Shown here: piece by piece, positions 27,592-35,647 of the stretch | How the letters are laid out: each line of letters opens with the position of its first letter | How positions within the stretch are numbered: the stretch's first letter is position 1 | DNA from: Marinobacterium halophilum | GTDB lineage: Bacteria > Pseudomonadota > Gammaproteobacteria > Pseudomonadales > Balneatricaceae | DNA: 64,000 nt | Assembly: GCF_003014615.1 (NCBI RefSeq) | Contig: NZ_PYGI01000017.1 | Coordinates: 1 to 64,000 of the forward strand | Direction: 5' to 3' | Program-made: the position numbers and the translations under genes | The notes under the pieces: model-generated | Databases searched by the model: none | Told to the model about the DNA's origin: nothing | The model's input: only the letters and a program-made list of their open reading frames with translations

Positions 27592-28284
27592 TCAGATCGG
27601 TAGCAGCGTGGTTGACGCGATGCCGTGGACCACGGTATTGATCGTGCGATTGGTGGCATCAGATACGATATTGGCCATCATGTCCTGATGCGCGATCATC
27701 TTCCCCAGCAGACGCTCAAAACTGAGGTTGGTGGTGCTGTTGGCGAAGAGGAAAGGGTCGCCGTCGGCATGCCGGTAGGTATTGAGACGCCAGGCAACCG
27801 CCTCCAGATTGCGCGCTGAATTGTACAGTTTTTGCTGGTTCAATTCGTTGAGCAGGTAAAACTCGTTACGGTAATCATAAGAGGCGTGCAGCATGCCGGT
27901 AATGCCCACCATCAACGCAAATACACGATCTCCTTCGAACGCCGGATCAAATGCCAGTGGCACGGCCTTTTCGGCGTAGAGATTATTCAGCTCCGCATGG
28001 GTAATCAGGCGCGGTGTGCCGAATAGAACGTCCAGTCGTTGAACTACGGTCATGCCCGGTACTTTTGCCAGCTCACGGGGGTTACGCTTGTACAGCTTGA
28101 TGGTCAGCTCGCGGGCCAGCCGGTTGACGGTTTGAATATGCAGATCAGTGACCATGTCGATCTCTGTCTTGGCCAGGTTCTTCAACTGAAAGGGGCGGGG
28201 GTCACCACTGTTGGCGCATCCGCCCAGCAGCAGGGCGGTAAGTGAAAGCAACACAAGTGTGCGGTGGTGTCGGACGCGTACCAT
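27592..28284 (-). CDS. Lipoprotein of unknown function
   Basis: A 230-residue lipoprotein: signal peptide VRVRHHRTLVLLSLTALLL with lipobox LGGC. The mature part is mainly alpha-helical and begins with a segment resembling a conserved hypothetical family of proteobacteria (LAKTEIDMVTDLHIQTVNRLARELTIK is visible in two adjoining halves); the function is unknown. The start at 28284 has GGAG nine bases before it; the frame is open to 28326. It ends three bases from the convergent kinase gene. Confidence 0.83.
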   Translation of the reverse strand: MVRVRHHRTLVLLSLTALLLGGCANSGDPRPFQLKNLAKTEIDMVTDLHIQTVNRLARELTIKLYKRNPRELAKVPGMTVVQRLDVLFGTPRLITHAELNNLYAEKAVPLAFDPAFEGDRVFALMVGITGMLHASYDYRNEFYLLNELNQQKLYNSARNLEAVAWRLNTYRHADGDPFLFANSTTNLSFERLLGKMIAHQDMMANIVSDATNRTINTVVHGIASTTLLPI

Positions 28285-28398
28285 CGGATCGGACTCCATG
28301 AGCAGGGTAGGGCGAGAATGCTCCATGCATGATCCGAAGCAGTATAACCTTTGAATGATGGTTTATAGTATGGCCTGAGTCAGCCCGAGGAGAGACCG

Positions 28399-29046
28399 AT
28401 GAGTAATACCCCCGAAATCAGTGCCCTGCGACGTGAATACGTGGCGGCAGGCTTGCACCGTGATGACATGTTGGCCGACCCGCTGGCCCAGTTTGGTGAG
28501 TGGATGCAGGCGGCGCTGCAGGCCCACCCCGATGATGCAACCTCAATGACGCTGGCCACGGCGGATGCCGATGGCTGGCCGGCTGCTCGTATCGTGCTGC
28601 TCAAGCGTTATGACGCTGATGGCTTCTGCTGGTTCACGGATTTCCGCAGTGAAAAGGGGCAGCATCTGCAGCAGAACCCACAGGCCGAGCTGATGTTTTA
28701 CTGGCGGGGTCTGGAGCGACAGGTACGCATTCGCGGCCGCGTCGAACAGCTGACGCATGCCGATGGCGAGACCTATTTTCACCAGCGTCCGCGGGGCAGT
28801 CAGCTCAGCGCCGCGGCATCCACCCAGAGCCATCCGGTTGATCATCGCACCACGCTGGAACAGCGGGTCGCGGCATTGGACAACGCCCATGCCGAAGGCG
28901 TGATTCCGTGTCCCGAAACCTGGGGCGGTTACTGTCTGGTACCGCAGCAATACGAATTTTGGCAGGGGCGGGAAAACCGTCTGCATGACCGTTTCCGTTA
29001 TATCCTGACGGCCTCGGGATGGATGCTTGAACGCTTGCAGCCCTGA
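28399..29046 (+). CDS. pdxH: Pyridoxamine 5'-phosphate oxidase PdxH
   Basis: A 215-residue FMN enzyme that oxidises pyridoxine or pyridoxamine phosphate to pyridoxal 5'-phosphate. Seen: MTLATADADGWPAARIVLLK, GFCWFTDFRSEKGQ, RIRGRVEQL, FHQRPRGSQLSAAAS, and the C-terminal signature EFWQGRENRLHDRFRY...WMLERLQP. Typical length and start. It ends just before a long hairpin. Confidence 0.97.
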   Translation: MSNTPEISALRREYVAAGLHRDDMLADPLAQFGEWMQAALQAHPDDATSMTLATADADGWPAARIVLLKRYDADGFCWFTDFRSEKGQHLQQNPQAELMFYWRGLERQVRIRGRVEQLTHADGETYFHQRPRGSQLSAAASTQSHPVDHRTTLEQRVAALDNAHAEGVIPCPETWGGYCLVPQQYEFWQGRENRLHDRFRYILTASGWMLERLQP

Positions 29047-29055
29047 GGCGTTGTA

Positions 29056-29089
29056 CGGTGTCCGTCCCGTTGAAACGGTTTGGACACCG
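29056..29089 (+). terminator. Hairpin after pdxH, possible terminator
   Basis: CGGTGTCC (29056-29063) pairs with GGACACCG (29082-29089), enclosing a second CCGTT/AACGG stem. There is no T run, so intrinsic termination is uncertain; it may protect the pdxH mRNA end. Confidence 0.45.
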
Positions 29090-29107
29090 GTTACCTATTC
29101 AGTCGGT

Positions 29108-29368
29108 TCAGTAAACCTTTTCACGCCACTGCAGATTGCCAATTTGTACGTTCAGCCAGTCAAACCCGATACGCCGAGCAACGGCTGATGCGCCATCCAG
29201 GCTTTTGAACTCACGTTCACTCTTTGATCGCTGCAAGTTCAGGATAACAACCTCCTGATCACGGGTAATGAATTTCAGTGTCCAGCCGCGCGACATTGAA
29301 ATCGGGATAGCCTGGCAGGATTCAAAGATTCCAGCTTTGAACAGCAGCTTGATCTCCTTTTCTTGCAT
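29108..29368 (-). CDS. Small hypothetical protein
   Basis: 86 residues, soluble and basic. The pattern IKLLFKAGIFESCQA...FKSLDGASAVARRIGF resembles small proteins annotated as ParC-like partition-associated proteins on some proteobacterial plasmids and chromosomes, but I cannot confirm this. An AAAGGATA ribosome site precedes the ATG. It is AT-richer than its neighbours and lies in a run of three tiny genes. Confidence 0.7.
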   Translation of the reverse strand: MQEKEIKLLFKAGIFESCQAIPISMSRGWTLKFITRDQEVVILNLQRSKSEREFKSLDGASAVARRIGFDWLNVQIGNLQWREKVY

Positions 29369-29522
29369 TATCCTTTCACCTGCCTCTATGTATTCATCCG
29401 GTACGACTGATCATCATATAACCAATCGGGACAGGTCGCAAAATTTTTCATCTGCGATTTTTTGCTGTTAACCCTTTGATATTTAAATATTTTTATTGGT
29501 TATATTCCAGCCGTAATGCCGT

Positions 29523-29717
29523 TCAGGTAGTGCGTTTAACCTCTAGCCGAGTCTTGAGCGCGGTTTCCACCGCTTCGAGCTTGGTCCGCATGCGTTCGAC
29601 AGAGCTGTCGTCATCATTGGACGGTGAGTACTGGAACATATCGAGCATTTCGATCAGGAAACTTTCCTCATTCATCTTGCTCAATTGTTCGGGAGTCCAG
29701 AGTTTACTTTTGTACAT
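29523..29717 (-). CDS. Small hypothetical protein
   Basis: 64 residues, soluble, not recognised. It has an acidic centre (SNDDDSSVERMRT) and a helical C-terminal half. An AAGGAG ribosome site at ideal spacing supports it strongly. The gene points the same way as the 86-residue gene downstream, 154 bases away. Confidence 0.72.
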   Translation of the reverse strand: MYKSKLWTPEQLSKMNEESFLIEMLDMFQYSPSNDDDSSVERMRTKLEAVETALKTRLEVKRTT

Positions 29718-29904
29718 CGGACACTCCTTTTTATCAGCGGTCGCCCTTCAGATATGGCGCAGTTCCCGCTTTTTTGCAAGCAAATGTACGGCTTTCACAT
29801 TGTTCAAACCGTGATCAATTATGCTTGAGCCAAGTCAATAAACCGCACATGGAATAAGAGTATTCTGATTTCAACATTAGAAAACAGTGAAGAAGGTGAT
29901 TGCG

Positions 29905-30045
29905 ATGTTTGGAATTGACGCGTACAGCTTTGGAACTTTGTGGCCGAGCCTCCTTGGAGTCGCCGGTATGTCAGCCGCCATGATTTGGGGCTTTCTGAAA
30001 GTCCGTAAGCTTATGAATGACGATGCACATGACCACGGCAAGTAA
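29905..30045 (+). CDS. Small single-span membrane protein
   Basis: 46 codons beginning MFGIDAYSFGTLWPSL: one hydrophobic helix (about 12-31) containing two small-residue methionine motifs, then basic KVRKL and a hydrophilic tail DDAHDHGK. AAGGTG lies about seven bases before the ATG, and a strong hairpin follows at 30099. Short but well framed; the function is unknown. The His/Asp-rich tail could bind metal, which is only inference. Confidence 0.62.
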   Translation: MFGIDAYSFGTLWPSLLGVAGMSAAMIWGFLKVRKLMNDDAHDHGK

Positions 30046-30098
30046 ATTGCCACATCCACCGGCCTGACGTCTTCGATTCGAAAGTGGCTGCAGTAACG

Positions 30099-30124
30099 AC
30101 AACCCCCGCATCGACGGGGGTTGT
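30099..30124 (+). terminator. Terminator-like hairpin after the 46-codon gene
   Basis: A 10-bp perfect stem (30099-30108 with 30115-30124, loop of six) is followed after a few bases by TTTT. It lies between the small gene and yigZ. Confidence 0.68.
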
Positions 30125-30198
30125 GTCGTTTTGGCGGTTCGGTTTGTCTGCTCGGCTTTGTTATGATGCTGTTGTTTATCGATACCGAGACTCCAATC

Positions 30199-30828
30199 GT
30201 GTCTACACCCCGTGCCTATCAGATCCCGTTGGCAGAGGCGGAAGCTGAAACCGAGGTCAAGAAAAGCCGTTTCATCGCCAGTCTGTGCCCCGTTGCCAGC
30301 GAAGCCGAGGCGAAAGCGTTTATCGAACAGCAGCGCAAACGCTTTCCCGGTGCCAATCATCATTGCTGGGCATTTATCAGCACAGAGCCGGATGCACTGA
30401 CAGGGCTGGGTAGCAGTGATGATGGCGAACCTTCCGGCACGGCAGGACGGCCGATGCTGGCTGTGTTGAAAGGGGCGGAGATTGGCCGGGCGTGTGTCGT
30501 GGTGACTCGCTTTTTCGGTGGTACCAAGCTGGGAACCGGCGGTTTGGTACGGGCATATTCCCAGGCGGTCAGAGCAGTACTGGAGCACACGCCGCTGGCA
30601 ACCCGTGAACCACAGGCGCGGTATCGTCTGACCTATCCCTACAGTTTGACGGCTGCCGTGGAGGCATTGTTAAACGGGTTTGAGGTGACGCTGGATGACC
30701 AGCAGTTCAGCGAACAGGTCCAACTGGAGCTGTCGCTGCCGCTGGGTCAGCAGCCAGGATTTACGGCGGCACTGACCGAACAGTTGCATGGCCGAGCGCG
30801 AGTGGTACGCCTCGACGACCTTGATTAG
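30199..30828 (+). CDS. yigZ: IMPACT/YigZ family protein
   Basis: 209 residues of the YigZ/IMPACT family, with an N-terminal domain of ribosomal S5-like fold and a C-terminal EF-G-like domain. Seen: KKSRFIA, HHCWAFI, SDDGEPSGTAGRPML, VVVTRFFGGTKLGTGGLVRAY. The molecular role in bacteria is unsettled. The frame is open back to 30121, but the GTG at 30199 puts KKSRF about 20 residues in, as in E. coli; an ATG at 30163-30166 is a possible alternative. Confidence 0.88.
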   Translation: MSTPRAYQIPLAEAEAETEVKKSRFIASLCPVASEAEAKAFIEQQRKRFPGANHHCWAFISTEPDALTGLGSSDDGEPSGTAGRPMLAVLKGAEIGRACVVVTRFFGGTKLGTGGLVRAYSQAVRAVLEHTPLATREPQARYRLTYPYSLTAAVEALLNGFEVTLDDQQFSEQVQLELSLPLGQQPGFTAALTEQLHGRARVVRLDDLD

Positions 30829-30834
30829 CGACGC

Positions 30835-32247
30835 TTAACCGTTGTGATAAATCCATTCCAGCAATGACTTTTCGAATACTGTAACCGGCGTCGGTCGCGG
30901 CATTTTCTCCGGCAGGCTGATGCCGCTGAGCATCAACACGAACACATAACGCTCCCCCGACGCCGTATCGATGTAACCGGCCAGATTGCGACTGCCGTTA
31001 ACGGTTCCGCTCTTGGCCTGAATCGCGCCTTTCAAGGGTTCCTTACGGGTGCTGCGACGGTATTTCAGCGTACCGTTTTCACCGGAGACCGGCAGCGCCT
31101 GGTAGGTGGTCATCTCCGGGTGTTTGGCCAGCCACTGCAGCAGCTCGGCCAGTTGTCGTGCCTGCAGCAAATTATCCCGTGACAGGCCGGAGCCATCGGT
31201 CAGCTTGGCCAGTTCCAGATTGATGCCGGTCTGTTGTGTAATCTCGGTTTTGAGTGCACGGACACCGCGCGCAAAACTGCCAGCAGCATGTGCGCTGGCA
31301 CCCAGGTTTTTCAAGGTCAGATCGGCGATCAGATTGTCGGAATCCTGCAGCATCTCGGTCAGCAATGCCTGCAGCGGGGCGGACTGGACACGGCCCGCCA
31401 GCAGCCAGTCATCATCGTCACGACTCCCGATACGAATTTCGCCACGCAACACGATGCCAAGCCGACTCAGTTCCTGACGCACCAGCGCCTTGCCATGGGC
31501 GATAGGGGCGTTGATGGCAAACTTCAGTGGCAGCACATCGCGGCGGTCATTGATGCAGCCGCTGAGGTGATAACGGTTACCGGGACCAACACGGGCCTCC
31601 AGAGTACAGAGCTGTTCCTCAATGCTGTTGCTGTCGAGTACCGTCACCTCGGAGGTGACTTCAATCGGTTGGTGAGCCGGGGCGAAAAAGCGTGCGGGCT
31701 TGCCACTGCCCTCATTGTTCAGGCTGGCGGCAATACAGTTGCCCTCCAGCGTCAGTGCTGCCGCAGGGGCGCTGTAGCACACGCTGAGGTTGTTCCAGGG
31801 CCAGCCGATGGCGCGGTCGTAGCCGCTGAAATAACGAGTGTCGAGCAGCAGGTCGCCGCTGATCTCACGGATCTTGCGGGTGCGCAATACGCCGAGCAGT
31901 TCGGCCAGCTGCTGACGGTTCAGGTCGGGTGCGCCGGTAAACTCCAGCAGCCAATCGCCCTGCCAGCGTCCATCCCGTTGCAGTCCGCGTTGCCAGATGC
32001 GGGTCTCAAAACGATGCGCATTTCCCAGCGCCAGTTCAGCTGCGGTGGCGGTAAACAGCTTGAGCGTACTGGCCGGCGGCAGAAAACGGTCATCACGGTA
32101 GTGAATCTGCAGCGGGGCAGTGGCACTGAGTGGCTCAACCACCAGCGCAACCTGGCTGCCCTCGGGTGCCAGATCAATGATGCTTTTCCACTCGGCTGCC
32201 TGTACAACCGGAGCCAACATCAGGAGTATCAATAAACGCATCAGCAT
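30835..32247 (-). CDS. dacB: D-alanyl-D-alanine carboxypeptidase/endopeptidase (PBP4, DacB)
   Basis: A 470-residue class C penicillin-binding protein with a cleavable signal peptide (MLMRLLILLMLAPVVQA). Active-site motifs: S60-T-L-K63 (SxxK), SDN (in LQDSDNLIADL, about 303) and KSGT (about 412). A large insert between the first two motifs is typical of PBP4. It trims and cleaves peptidoglycan cross-links in the periplasm. Convergent with yigZ and divergent from the DnaJ-like gene. Confidence 0.95.
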   Translation of the reverse strand: MLMRLLILLMLAPVVQAAEWKSIIDLAPEGSQVALVVEPLSATAPLQIHYRDDRFLPPASTLKLFTATAAELALGNAHRFETRIWQRGLQRDGRWQGDWLLEFTGAPDLNRQQLAELLGVLRTRKIREISGDLLLDTRYFSGYDRAIGWPWNNLSVCYSAPAAALTLEGNCIAASLNNEGSGKPARFFAPAHQPIEVTSEVTVLDSNSIEEQLCTLEARVGPGNRYHLSGCINDRRDVLPLKFAINAPIAHGKALVRQELSRLGIVLRGEIRIGSRDDDDWLLAGRVQSAPLQALLTEMLQDSDNLIADLTLKNLGASAHAAGSFARGVRALKTEITQQTGINLELAKLTDGSGLSRDNLLQARQLAELLQWLAKHPEMTTYQALPVSGENGTLKYRRSTRKEPLKGAIQAKSGTVNGSRNLAGYIDTASGERYVFVLMLSGISLPEKMPRPTPVTVFEKSLLEWIYHNG

Positions 32248-32345
32248 GGAAAACTGTCCCGAACCGGATCAATGAGCCATCATTGTGCCAGAAGGGATTG
32301 CCGACTGGACAGCCCTCATCCCGTCCGGCCCTGACAGGAATAGAT

Positions 32346-32936
32346 ATGAGTACAGACCTTACCCCTAATCCGTTGATTCCCGAACTGCTGGCATTGCTGC
32401 GCGAGCACCCCGACGGCATCAGCGAGTTCAGCCTGATGAAGGCGCTTGAGCAGCATCCAGCCTTTGCCGATCTTGCGGATGAGTATCAGCTGCGCCTGTT
32501 CCAGAAGCATTTCATGATCATGCACGGACTGTATACCCTGCAAACCAGGCTCTGGTATGAAGAGCAGTTGCGGGTGGAAATTTCGCCGTTGAGTGTGCGT
32601 CTGTATACGGAAATGATCGCCGAAACCTGCGACGAAGCCTGCCTGCCCGGAGCTGGCGACACGCTCAGGGAATATTATCTGGACTGGCAGCAGTTGAGCG
32701 CGACCAGTGCAGAAGATGTGCAAAAGCTGCTGCGCGGTTTCTGGAATTTCTGTGCCGACCCGGACGCCCGACGGTCGGCGTTCCAGACACTTGAGTTGGA
32801 CGAGGACGCCTCGCAAGAGCAGATTCGTGCCCGTTACCGACAATTGGCGGCACGGCTGCATCCTGACAAGGGTGGAGACAGTGAAGCATTTATTGAAGTA
32901 CGCCGTGCATATGAGCTGCTCAGGGCCGGCAGTTGA
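32346..32936 (+). CDS. DnaJ-related protein with C-terminal J domain
   Basis: 196 residues. Residues 1-125 form the DnaJ-related N-terminal domain (LLREHPDGISEFSLMKALE, FQKHFMIMHGLYTLQ, LREYYLDWQQL). Residues 138-196 are a J domain with the HPD tripeptide (LHPDKGG) needed to stimulate DnaK. No Gly/Phe or zinc-finger region, so it is a class III co-chaperone; the N-terminal domain probably supplies specificity. The ATG at 32346 is chosen over a 21-codon upstream extension because of the ACAGGA site. A paralogue without the J domain lies at 41591. Confidence 0.9.
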   Translation: MSTDLTPNPLIPELLALLREHPDGISEFSLMKALEQHPAFADLADEYQLRLFQKHFMIMHGLYTLQTRLWYEEQLRVEISPLSVRLYTEMIAETCDEACLPGAGDTLREYYLDWQQLSATSAEDVQKLLRGFWNFCADPDARRSAFQTLELDEDASQEQIRARYRQLAARLHPDKGGDSEAFIEVRRAYELLRAGS

Positions 32937-33035
32937 AGTAAAGAAATGTAAAAGCCGCTGTCGACTCGGGAACAATCCACTACCATGGGCCTCTTAGGAC
33001 TGACCTATACGTATGTACCGAGACAGGGAACTGAT

Positions 33036-34421
33036 GTGCGCGTCTACCTGCTGTTGCCGCTGCTGGTGCTGTTGAGCGCCTGCAGTACACCGCCCGAATT
33101 GCAAAATACCTCCCCCGAACTGCCCCTTGATTGGCAGACCCCGCGTGACGAGATGGCCGGGGCATCCGGCTGGCGACAGGATCTGAATGATCCAGTCCTG
33201 AACCTGTGGATTAATCAAGCCTTGCAGCGCAATCCTGCGTTGGCTGCTGCTCGGCAACAACTGGCGGCTGCCGAGCAGCGCGTACGTATTTCCGGGGCCG
33301 ATCGTTATCCACAGCTATCGCTGGAGCTGGGCAGTCGGCGGCAGGAAGACAGTGAGCGTGTTGATTCGCTGGAGCTGACGCTGGGTTGGACCCCCGATGT
33401 ATGGGGTGAGCTCAGTGCCCGTCAGCGTGAAGCCGAGTTCAGCCGGGCCGCCGCCGCTGCCGCCTATGATGAGCAGCGTGAGACCCTGGCCGCAGCAGTG
33501 GCGCAGAACGGTTTTGCCCTGCAGGAAGCGCGCCTGTTGCTGGCGTTGTACACGCAACGGCGCGATAACCTGCAGCAGAATCTGGAGATTATTGAATCCG
33601 GTTATCGCCAGGGGTTGAACGAAGCCCTGGATCTGTATCTGGCGCGTAACAACCTGCACGCCGAAGCGGCGCGGGTTGAACAACAACAGCAGACCTTGAG
33701 CGAACTGCAGCGTGAACTGGAACGCCAGTTGGGCCGTTATCCAGCCGCCCAATTGACCACCGAAGCGACCCTGGCGCTTATCGACACCGCCATCCCTGCC
33801 GGTCAGCCGGCCGATATCCTCACCCGTCGTCCGGACTTGCAGCAGCAGTGGCTGACGCTGCTGGCCGCCGACGCGACACTGGCCGCTGCCCACCGTGACC
33901 GTTTCCCTGCGCTTAGCCTGAATGCGGCGTATGGTGGCAGCAGCGATGCGTTGGGCACCTTGCTGTCCGGCGGCAATCTGGCCTGGAGTCTGGGGGCATC
34001 ATTGGCGCAAAGCCTGTTTGATGCCGGGCGCAAATCGGCCACGCAGGAGCAGGCACTGGCGCAACGGCGCGAGCAGGAGCAACGCTGGTTGGATGCGGTA
34101 TTTACCGCCCTGACCGAAGTTGAAAATGCGCTGTCGGCACGGCAGAGCCTGCAGGCCCGTTACGCACTCTATCTGAAGGCGGAACAGAACGCGCTTAATG
34201 CTGAAACACTGGCATTCGAGCAGTACCAGAACGGCTTGGAAAGCTACACCACCGTGTTGGAAGCCCAGCGCCGTGCGCTGGACGCACAAACCAGCGTGAT
34301 CAACCTGCGTCGTCAACTGCTGGACAACCGCGTCGCGCTGTACCGTGCGCTCGGTGGCGGTTTCCAACACTCGACATCATCGCTTCAAACCGTACAGACA
34401 TCAGCACCGGAGACCCCATGA
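33036..34421 (+). CDS. Outer membrane efflux factor, NodT/OprM-type lipoprotein
   Basis: A 461-residue TolC-family channel. The signal peptide VRVYLLLPLLVLLSAC ends in lipobox LSAC, so it is lipid-anchored like OprM. Two repeated halves of long Gln/Ala/Leu-rich helices follow, with RRPDLQQQWLTLLAADATLAAA marking the second. The GTG at 33036 (AGGGA upstream) begins at the signal peptide. Its stop overlaps the adaptor ATG by four bases; first gene of a complete tripartite pump. Confidence 0.93.
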   Translation: MRVYLLLPLLVLLSACSTPPELQNTSPELPLDWQTPRDEMAGASGWRQDLNDPVLNLWINQALQRNPALAAARQQLAAAEQRVRISGADRYPQLSLELGSRRQEDSERVDSLELTLGWTPDVWGELSARQREAEFSRAAAAAAYDEQRETLAAAVAQNGFALQEARLLLALYTQRRDNLQQNLEIIESGYRQGLNEALDLYLARNNLHAEAARVEQQQQTLSELQRELERQLGRYPAAQLTTEATLALIDTAIPAGQPADILTRRPDLQQQWLTLLAADATLAAAHRDRFPALSLNAAYGGSSDALGTLLSGGNLAWSLGASLAQSLFDAGRKSATQEQALAQRREQEQRWLDAVFTALTEVENALSARQSLQARYALYLKAEQNALNAETLAFEQYQNGLESYTTVLEAQRRALDAQTSVINLRRQLLDNRVALYRALGGGFQHSTSSLQTVQTSAPETP

Positions 34422-35647
34422 TCAAACGGATATTGCCCCTCATTGTGATAGTGGCGCTCGGTGCTGTCAGCTGGCTGATCTACAACAACCCGCCTGAGAT
34501 TCAGCGCGGCAAGCCTCCGGCCCCGGAGCGGATCAGCGTCGACGTCCAGGTGTTGGCAATGGCTCCGTTCAAGGTGCAGGTTAAAAGCTATGGTCGGGTC
34601 CAGCCACGCACCCAGAGTACGCTGTTACCGCAGGTGTCCGGCCAGATCGTCTGGCTGAACCCCGATTTTCGGGCCGGGGGCTTTTTCGATGCTGGTGAAG
34701 AACTGATCCGCCTCGACAGTCGTGATTATGCCGCTGATGTAGCGCAGGCTGGTGCGGCGTTGATGAGTGCGCGTCAGGCGCTGGCCGAGGAGCAGGCCCG
34801 CAGCGCCCAAGCCGCCGCTGACTGGAAGCGCCTGGGTAATACCGGCCAGGCACCGCCGCTGGTGCTGCGCGCCCCGCAGCTGAATGCAGCCAAAGCCTCA
34901 GTGGCGTCGGCGGAAGCCGCACAGGCCATCGCTAAACTTAACCTTGAGCGCACCCGCATTCGTGCGCCCTATAGCGGTCGTGTACTGGATACGGCGGTCG
35001 ACCTGGGTCAGGTCGTTTCCAGTGGGACCACACTGGGGCAAATTTATGCCGTGGATGTGCTGGAAGTGCGTCTGCCGCTGCAGAACCGTGATCTGGCTTA
35101 CCTGCGGTTGCCTGAAGAGTATCGGGTGGAAGGTGCTGAACCATTCCAGCCCAAGGTTGAGATCCGTTCCGACCTTATCCGCCCGGAACGCTGGCAGGGC
35201 CGAGTCGTACAGACGGAAGGCGCGATTGATGAAACCAGCCGTCAGCTGCATGTGCTGGCGCAGATCGATGATCCCTATGGCCAGAAGGCGATGGACCGTG
35301 TGCCGCTCAAGGTGGGTGAATATGTCACTGCCCTGATCGAGGGTATCGAAGTCGAATCGGCGCTATTGATCCCCAATAAGGCGATCTACCAAGGCAGCTA
35401 TGTGTATCTGGTCGAAGCGGGTGTGTTGCAACGCCGGGACGTCAGCATCGCCTGGCAGAACGAAACCGAGGCGTTGATTGCGCAGGGACTGAATGCCGGT
35501 GACCAGCTGGTGTTGACCTCGTTGGGCCAGGTGGTCTCGGGGACACCGGTGCAGGTGCGCGGTGCGGCCGAAGCGCTTCCCGTTGATACTGAGACCGGCA
35601 CCACGGCTGACACCCAAACCGATCAGCCGCAGGGAGCCCGCTCATGA
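34418..35647 (+). CDS. RND efflux periplasmic adaptor
   Basis: A 409-residue AcrA-type protein: N-terminal anchor (about 5-22), QVSGQIVWLNPDFRAGGFF and RTRIRAPYSGRVLDTAVDLG, which form the lipoyl-like hybrid, a helical hairpin between them, then the beta-barrel and membrane-proximal domain. The tail is Thr/Gln/Asp-rich. Coupled by four-base overlaps to the channel upstream and the permease downstream. Confidence 0.93.
   Translation: MIKRILPLIVIVALGAVSWLIYNNPPEIQRGKPPAPERISVDVQVLAMAPFKVQVKSYGRVQPRTQSTLLPQVSGQIVWLNPDFRAGGFFDAGEELIRLDSRDYAADVAQAGAALMSARQALAEEQARSAQAAADWKRLGNTGQAPPLVLRAPQLNAAKASVASAEAAQAIAKLNLERTRIRAPYSGRVLDTAVDLGQVVSSGTTLGQIYAVDVLEVRLPLQNRDLAYLRLPEEYRVEGAEPFQPKVEIRSDLIRPERWQGRVVQTEGAIDETSRQLHVLAQIDDPYGQKAMDRVPLKVGEYVTALIEGIEVESALLIPNKAIYQGSYVYLVEAGVLQRRDVSIAWQNETEALIAQGLNAGDQLVLTSLGQVVSGTPVQVRGAAEALPVDTETGTTADTQTDQPQGARS

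Noticed and set aside
31234-32235. A 333-codon plus-strand open frame
   Set aside because: Antisense to dacB, which has all three active-site motifs; Gln/Ala/Arg-rich nonsense-like product.
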